This document shows positions 6,336 through 10,636 of a DNA stretch of 10,636 bases, piece by piece. Made by a program: the position numbers and the translations under genes. Source of the DNA: Spirochaetaceae bacterium (GTDB lineage Bacteria > Spirochaetota > Spirochaetia > Treponematales > Rectinemataceae). Each line of letters begins with the position of its first letter. Position 1 is the first letter of the stretch. The notes beneath the pieces are model-generated. The model saw nothing but the letters and a program-made list of their open reading frames with translations. It was not told the origin of the DNA and did not search any database. Where the stretch lies: positions 1 to 10,636 of the forward strand of contig DMNL01000135.1 of the NCBI GenBank assembly GCA_003452735.1. The letters run 5' to 3'.

Positions 6336-7109
6336 CTATTTGGGGCCTTCTATAAGATATGCGTCTGTAAAATTCAGAGCGAGTTTATGTTTTAGCTCTT
6401 CCTGGTTCATGTTGAGTACAGAGGCCATTTTTTCGACGACATCGACAATATGATTAATACTTGTGTATTCAGCTCCATGAGGCGGTTGCCAGGGAGCATC
6501 TGTCTCAGAAAGAATCCTCGAAACAGGAAGACTCTTCAAGGACTCTATTGCATGCCTCGAATCCCTCAATAATGGCGTACCAAAGGAAAAATAGGCGTTT
6601 ATTCCTTTTTTCAAAATCATTTGAGCTTCTTCGAGCCTTCCTGGCCAGCAATGGAAAATGATCGAAGGCAAGCGCCTAAGCTCGCGGCCATTAGCCATAA
6701 TGACATCTGTCGCCTTTCTAATGTGAATTACAAGCGGAAGTCTGGCATGATCTGCCAGCTTTACCTGAAAAAGAAAAGCTTCGAGCTGCAATTGCATGGC
6801 TTCAGCGCTTCTCGACCGCAGTGGCTTGTCGCCAAAGAAATCGAAGCCTGCTTCTCCTATAAAATCTATTTTTCTTTGCGCACAGAGCATGCTGAGAAAC
6901 TCGGCATGCTGCATATCTGGTTCTTGAGGATGAATTCCAAAGCCGGCAATCGTAAAAGGCAGCTTAACACGCAAGGCTTCGCTTTGTAAAAATTCTTCAG
7001 GATCATGAGATACAACCGCACCTCGCCAGTCATATGACAGAGCTCTATACGCAAAGCCTGGATCATGCTGGTCAAGATCTACAAGGTGAAGGTGAGCATC
7101 GCAATACAT
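6336..7109 (-). CDS. TatD-family metal-dependent DNase
   Basis: With the ATG at 7109, 257 residues. The alternative TTG at 7124 adds five residues (MHNVL) and lacks a ribosome site. Starting at 7109 puts the CDAHLHL motif at residue 3, where the family usually begins. Metal ligand candidates: H6-x-H8, E86 in IGEAGFDFF, H129 in PLVIHIRKA, H153 in IIFHCWPG and D204 in LSETDAPW. The FGIHPQ block near residue 60 is also typical. TatD proteins are 3'-5' exonucleases or DNases acting in the cytoplasm, and some also act on other substrates. The gene sits between the acyl-CoA synthetase (121 nt away) and tcdA (36 nt away). A promoter-like pair lies directly before 7109. Family assignment is firm; substrate is not determined. 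Confidence 0.88.
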   Translation of the reverse strand: MYCDAHLHLVDLDQHDPGFAYRALSYDWRGAVVSHDPEEFLQSEALRVKLPFTIAGFGIHPQEPDMQHAEFLSMLCAQRKIDFIGEAGFDFFGDKPLRSRSAEAMQLQLEAFLFQVKLADHARLPLVIHIRKATDVIMANGRELRRLPSIIFHCWPGRLEEAQMILKKGINAYFSFGTPLLRDSRHAIESLKSLPVSRILSETDAPWQPPHGAEYTSINHIVDVVEKMASVLNMNQEELKHKLALNFTDAYLIEGPK

Positions 7110-7115
7110 AAGGAC

Positions 7116-7144
7116 ATTGTGCAACTATGAAGCATTCTGGTCAA
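7116..7144 (-). promoter_or_regulatory. Candidate promoter of the TatD gene, possibly leaderless
   Basis: On the minus strand TTGACC (7144-7139, 5 of 6 to consensus) and CACAAT (7121-7116, 4 of 6) are separated by 17 bp. Six bases after the -10 the ATG at 7109 begins, so the predicted transcript would start at or one base from the start codon. No Shine-Dalgarno sequence precedes either candidate start. Two hexamer matches alone can be chance. Confidence 0.35.
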
Positions 7145-7230
7145 TGTTTACAACATCTTCTTATAGAGTGAGCTCAATATAATTGACGAATAATCGAGAC
7201 AGCAACATTCCAGCTATTAAAGCAAGTTTC

Positions 7231-8934
7231 TTATCCCTTTGCGATGTGTCGTTTGAGCTTCTGTGTAGTGGTCATCTCGAGTGGCTCTTTGAGAATATGA
7301 ATTCGCGTAATCTTCTCATAAGAGCGCAGCCTTTGATTTACTTCAGTTACGATGTCATGAATCCGCTCTTCCACTTGTTCAGGCGAAAGGTGATTCTGCG
7401 AAATCCAATCTTGATTTGGGTATATGAGGCTTTCGATTTCTTCAGCCACAGTCTTGCCTTCAGGTATATAGCCTCGTACAAGGATTTGGTCGATTTCGTC
7501 ATAGAGTTGGAACTCGTTTTCGATTTCCTCCGGGTAGACGTTCTTGCCACCTTCGGTGACAATTACATTCTTTATTCTGCCCGCAAGGTATAGATAGTTC
7601 TCATCGTCTAGTTTCCCGACATCGCCAGTTCGCAGCCAACCATCTGGCGAAAGGACTTCTGCCGTTTCTTCTGGCATCTTGTAATACCCCTGCATTACCA
7701 TCGGACCGCGGACCACGATTTCGCCAATACCATCCTCGTTGGGGTTGTCTATAATCATCTCTACCTCTGGAAGCACTTTCCCGACCGATGTCTCTTTGTA
7801 ATGTTCGACTGGATTGAGAGTGAGTATTGGCGAGGTCTCGGTAAGACCATAGCCCTGGACAAAGTCTATGCCGAGCTGGTTGTACTGCCTGAATACCTTT
7901 GGATCTAGTGGGCCGCCTCCCGAAATACAGATGCGAATCGAAGATAGGCTTGCTTTTTCGAGGATTGAACCAAAGAAAGCTCTTCCAGGATTTACACCGA
8001 AAGTCTTCTTGATAAAGCCCGAAATTGCCATCAAAGTCCTAATTAAGCCATAGGCAAGTGCACCTTTTTCCTTGACTCCCTTCAGAATACCTGTTAGGAG
8101 CTTATTGAAGAGCATTGGCACTCCGAGGAACATGGTGATCTTGGCTTCTTTGAGATCCGAGAGAATTTGTTTGACAACCATGCGCTTACCAAAGACAGTC
8201 TCCGCTCCGACCGAGAAAGACTCGATAAAGACTGCCAGCATCGTGTACGAATGGTGGATTGGTAAAAGTGCGTAGAATATATCTTGTTCGGAGATATTCA
8301 GGTTTGATTGAGCCAAGAAACAGTCAGAGACAAGGTTCTCGTGGCTAAGCATGACTCCCTTGGGATCGCCTGTTGTGCCTGAGGTGAAAAGTATGGCTGC
8401 GGTGCTTTGTACCGGAACTTGAGGAGGGGTAAAAACGAAACCCGCCGGTGGCTCCAAATCATAGATAAAGCTTTCCACACCTCTGGCAAGGCCAAAACAG
8501 GGGATTCCTGCAAAATCTTTCTTGATATGCTCGTATTTCTCTTCGTCGACGAAGGCTGCCGTTACATCGCCAGCATGCATTAGTGTTATTATATCTTGTG
8601 TCGACAGCTGATAGTCTATGGGAACAACGACTGCACCTGTGTAGAGAACTGCGATATAAGCTATGCCCCATTCTGGAGAGTTCTTGCCTGTCACCGCTAT
8701 ATGACTACCTGGTCCTAGGCCAATCGAAGTGAGATATGAAGCAACCTTCAAAATGATTTCATGCGTTTCTCTATAATTTGTGCTCATTCTCTGAGGGCTG
8801 TATATCGTAAAGCATGCTCTATCGGGGAAGCGATCTGTTGTAATGTCGAATAGTTGTGGAATAGTAGGCCATCTGTCCGAAAAAACGCGACCTCGATATG
8901 CATCGAGGAATTTCCATGGTTCTGTTTCTCTCAT
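7231..8934 (-). CDS. Long-chain acyl-CoA synthetase, FadD15-like AMP-binding enzyme
   Basis: 567 residues with the full set of ANL adenylating motifs: P-loop-like FTSGTTGDPKG (183-193), GYGLTETSP (361-369), WLRTGDVG (433-440), GRIKN (452-456) and, near the C-terminus, TTTQKLKR (555-562), whose K559 is the catalytic lysine of the second half-reaction. It activates a fatty acid with ATP and transfers it to CoA for membrane lipid or degradation pathways. No transmembrane segment is evident; membrane association is possible. There is no Shine-Dalgarno before the ATG at 8934; instead CATAAT lies 7 nt upstream. No other fatty-acid gene is in the window, and TatD and TcdA downstream are unrelated in function. 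Chain length preference is inferred from overall similarity to the long-chain branch, not proven. Confidence 0.9.
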   Translation of the reverse strand: MRETEPWKFLDAYRGRVFSDRWPTIPQLFDITTDRFPDRACFTIYSPQRMSTNYRETHEIILKVASYLTSIGLGPGSHIAVTGKNSPEWGIAYIAVLYTGAVVVPIDYQLSTQDIITLMHAGDVTAAFVDEEKYEHIKKDFAGIPCFGLARGVESFIYDLEPPAGFVFTPPQVPVQSTAAILFTSGTTGDPKGVMLSHENLVSDCFLAQSNLNISEQDIFYALLPIHHSYTMLAVFIESFSVGAETVFGKRMVVKQILSDLKEAKITMFLGVPMLFNKLLTGILKGVKEKGALAYGLIRTLMAISGFIKKTFGVNPGRAFFGSILEKASLSSIRICISGGGPLDPKVFRQYNQLGIDFVQGYGLTETSPILTLNPVEHYKETSVGKVLPEVEMIIDNPNEDGIGEIVVRGPMVMQGYYKMPEETAEVLSPDGWLRTGDVGKLDDENYLYLAGRIKNVIVTEGGKNVYPEEIENEFQLYDEIDQILVRGYIPEGKTVAEEIESLIYPNQDWISQNHLSPEQVEERIHDIVTEVNQRLRSYEKITRIHILKEPLEMTTTQKLKRHIAKG

Positions 8935-9084
8935 AGCTGCTATTATGATACAGAAAAATGGCGTTGAAAAGAGGTTGAAAAATCATTTTGCCCCCTTCCC
9001 CGCGGCCTTGGTTTTGGGGTATTCTTTTGTGCACTTCCAATAATTCGATGATATCGATGGAATAAGTGCAATGCGGAGGAGAGC
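8935..9084. other. 150-bp divergent intergenic region upstream of valS
   Basis: Holds the synthetase promoter candidate on the left, then a GC-rich stretch (about 8990-9019) with a C-run, CCGCGG and a G-run able to form at most a 4- to 5-bp stem, then the valS ribosome site GGAGG (9075-9079). I found no convincing rightward -35/-10 pair and no T-box-type tRNA-sensing structure. Confidence 0.5.
8942..8981 (-). promoter_or_regulatory. Candidate promoter of the acyl-CoA synthetase with a tandem 8-bp repeat
   Basis: On the minus strand CATAAT (8947-8942) is a good -10 (5 of 6), leaving 7 nt to the ATG at 8934. A weak TTTTCA (8970-8965) is 17 bp upstream as -35. The 8-mer TTTTCAAC appears twice (8981-8974 and 8970-8963), 11 bp apart, one helical turn, and one copy overlaps the -35. 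This could be a pair of protein-binding sites or chance in a short AT-rich tract. Confidence 0.35.
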
Positions 9085-10636
9085 ATGAAATCAGTCGAGC
9101 TTGCAAAAGCTTACGACCCCAAATCGTTCGAAGAGCGCATCTACGAAATGTGGAGGCTCGAAGGCCTTTTTCAGCCAAAAATCGACAAGCGGAAAAAGCC
9201 CTTTACAATAGTAATTCCTCCTCCCAATGTAACAGGTGCTCTACATTTGGGGCATGCACTTGATAACTGCTTACAGGATATCCAGATTAGGTATCGTCGC
9301 ATGAAAGGAATTCCGACGCTTTGGCTGCCTGGTACAGATCATGCAGGCATAGCAACCCAGAATGTAGTGGAACGCAAACTTAGAAAAGAAGGGCGAAACC
9401 GCGAGACAATGGGACGTGAAGCCTTCATCGAAGAGACATGGAAAGTTGCGAGTGAGCATCGTGCCTTCATCGATAATCAACTTGCTAGAATTGGATCCAG
9501 TCTCGACTGGAGCAGGGAAAGATTCACTTTGGATGAAGGATTGTCGAAAGCCGTCCGAGAAGTCTTTGTTAGGCTCTACGAAAGAGATCTGATATATCGG
9601 GGCGAATACCTTGTAAACTGGTGTCCGTCCTGCGGTACTGCTCTTTCGGACGACGAGGTGGAACACGAGGATGAACCAGGTTCTCTATGGTACATCTGGT
9701 ACGAACTTGTGGATGGGCCTTGTCCAGAGTGCCCTAATGGCAAGATCGAAATTGCGACCTCTCGTCCAGAGACACTGCTGGGCGATACTGCTGTTGCGGC
9801 TCATCCCGACGACAAGCGCTATCGTAGCATAATCGGCAAGAAAGTTCATTTACCCCTTACGGAGCGCATAATCCCCATAATTGAAGACAGCTATGTGGAT
9901 CCGGAATTCGGTACAGGCCTGGTCAAAATAACACCAGCCCATGATCCGAATGATTTTCTAGTAGGCCAGCGTCATGGACTCGAGAATATCAATATTCTCA
10001 ATCCGGATGCGACTCTATCGGATGCCGTTCCAGAGAAATATCGCGGTCTAAATGTACTCGATGCCCGCAAAGCGGTGCTTGCAGACCTCGAGGCACAGAG
10101 CCTTCTAAAAAGCGAAGAAAAAATCGTGCATGCGATCGGTCACTGCTACAGATGCCATAGCGCCGTAGAACCATATCTCTCTAGGCAATGGTTTGTACGA
10201 ATGAAACCCCTCGCAGATAAGGCTCTAAAGGCTTGGCAAGATGGTGACGTTGTCTTTTTCCCGAAAAAGTGGGAGCACACCTATCGCCATTGGCTCGAAA
10301 ATATTCGCGACTGGTGTATTTCTCGCCAACTTTGGTGGGGGCACCGCATACCAGTGTTCTATTGCATCGATTGCGGCACCATGATGGTCTGCCGCGAAGA
10401 CCCAACGGTATGCACACACTGTGGCTCCAGCAATATCTATCAGGACGAAGATGTCCTAGACACATGGTTTTCAAGTTGGCTTTGGCCTTTCAGTACGCTT
10501 GGCTGGCCTGAGGATACGGAAGACCTAAGATATTTCTACCCTACAAGTGCCTTGGTAACTGGTTACGATATCATATTTTTCTGGGTAGCCAGGATGATAA
10601 TGGCTGGCATGGAGTTTACAGGGCAGAGTCCCTTCA
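9085..10636 (+). CDS. valS: Valyl-tRNA synthetase ValS, N-terminal part
   Basis: Open to the right edge; 517 residues are visible, roughly 55-60% of a normal ~880-950 residue enzyme, so the KMSKS loop and anticodon domain lie outside. Start ATG 9085 has GGAGG 5 nt before it. The HLGH class I signature is at 54-57, the PGTDHAG block at 82-88, the CP1 editing region about 180-360 with [13 protein letters not shown] (225-237) and AHDPNDF (285-291), [11 protein letters not shown] at 410-420, and [13 protein letters not shown] at 456-468, followed by the [13 protein letters not shown] helix. It charges tRNA-Val in the cytoplasm and removes mischarged Thr by editing. Five CxxC pairs are present (180/183, 213/216, 354/357, 427/430, 443/446), suggesting zinc-bound elements. 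Divergent from the acyl-CoA synthetase. Confidence 0.97.
   Translation, partial: MKSVELAKAYDPKSFEERIYEMWRLEGLFQPKIDKRKKPFTIVIPPPNVTGALHLGHALDNCLQDIQIRYRRMKGIPTLWLPGTDHAGIATQNVVERKLRKEGRNRETMGREAFIEETWKVASEHRAFIDNQLARIGSSLDWSRERFTLDEGLSKAVREVFVRLYERDLIYRGEYLVNWCPSCGTALSDDEVEHEDEPGSLWYIWYELVDGPCPECPNGKIEIATSRPETLLGDTAVAAHPDDKRYRSIIGKKVHLPLTERIIPIIEDSYVDPEFGTGLVKITPAHDPNDFLVGQRHGLENINILNPDATLSDAVPEKYRGLNVLDARKAVLADLEAQSLLKSEEKIVHAIGHCYRCHSAVEPYLSRQWFVRMKPLADKALKAWQDGDVVFFPKKWEHTYRHWLENIRDWCISRQLWWGHRIPVFYCIDCGTMMVCREDPTVCTHCGSSNIYQDEDVLDTWFSSWLWPFSTLGWPEDTEDLRYFYPTSALVTGYDIIFFWVARMIMAGMEFTGQSPF

Noticed and set aside
7174..7186. TCAAT-ATA-ATTGA inverted repeat between the synthetase and TatD genes
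   Set aside because: Five-bp AT-rich arms are expected by chance in such sequence and no promoter element aligns well with it.
7183..7593. 136-residue open frame on the plus strand, antisense to the acyl-CoA synthetase
   Set aside because: No recognisable domain, no ribosome site, and it lies mostly over conserved C-terminal ANL motifs on the other strand; a shadow frame.
8935..9084. T-box or attenuator leader for valS
   Set aside because: No specifier-loop or terminator/antiterminator pair or T-box sequence could be recognised.

Overview
The window is ordinary chromosomal DNA from a free-living-type bacterium, mid-40s % GC by eye, almost fully coding, with no tRNA, rRNA, CRISPR, insertion sequence or phage gene visible. 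The gene set (a PEPD-type prolidase, a DUF2007 protein, an HD-GYP sensor, an HD protein built on a tRNA nucleotidyltransferase-like scaffold, TcdA, TatD, a FadD15-like acyl-CoA synthetase and a bacterial ValS) fits a spirochaete such as the Treponema/Spirochaeta relatives. That placement is an inference from general protein style and is low confidence.

Left part (1-1742, plus strand): the 3' end of an M24B prolidase overlaps by ATGA a 75-residue DUF2007 protein. A membrane-anchored HD-GYP cyclic-di-GMP phosphodiesterase follows. Its 3' end overlaps, tail to tail, the end of a leftward two-gene unit (3268 to 1737). That unit encodes a 145-residue protein with a PH/GRAM-like pattern and, coupled through another ATGA overlap, an HD-domain protein. 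The HD protein keeps the neck, body and HD region of a CCA-adding/poly(A) polymerase-type enzyme but has lost the catalytic signature of the head.

Middle (3269-5516, plus strand): a 42-bp AT-rich divergent promoter region, a 10-TM EamA/DMT-family exporter, then an amidohydrolase-2-type metal hydrolase with a complete set of metal ligands and unknown substrate. They look like an operon (25-nt gap, strong ribosome site).

Right part: three leftward genes, acyl-CoA synthetase (8934-7231), TatD-family nuclease (7109-6336) and tRNA t6A dehydratase TcdA (6299-5547). They are followed by a divergently transcribed valS (9085 to beyond the window end). A 150-bp region between the synthetase and valS carries a candidate synthetase promoter with a tandem 8-bp repeat.

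The points most worth following up are the remodelled nucleotidyltransferase-like HD protein with its coupled PH-like partner, and three genes whose start codons lack a ribosome-binding site but sit at the right distance from a -10-like hexamer to be made from leaderless transcripts. No clearly novel multi-gene defence or mobile system is visible. Most of the window is housekeeping.
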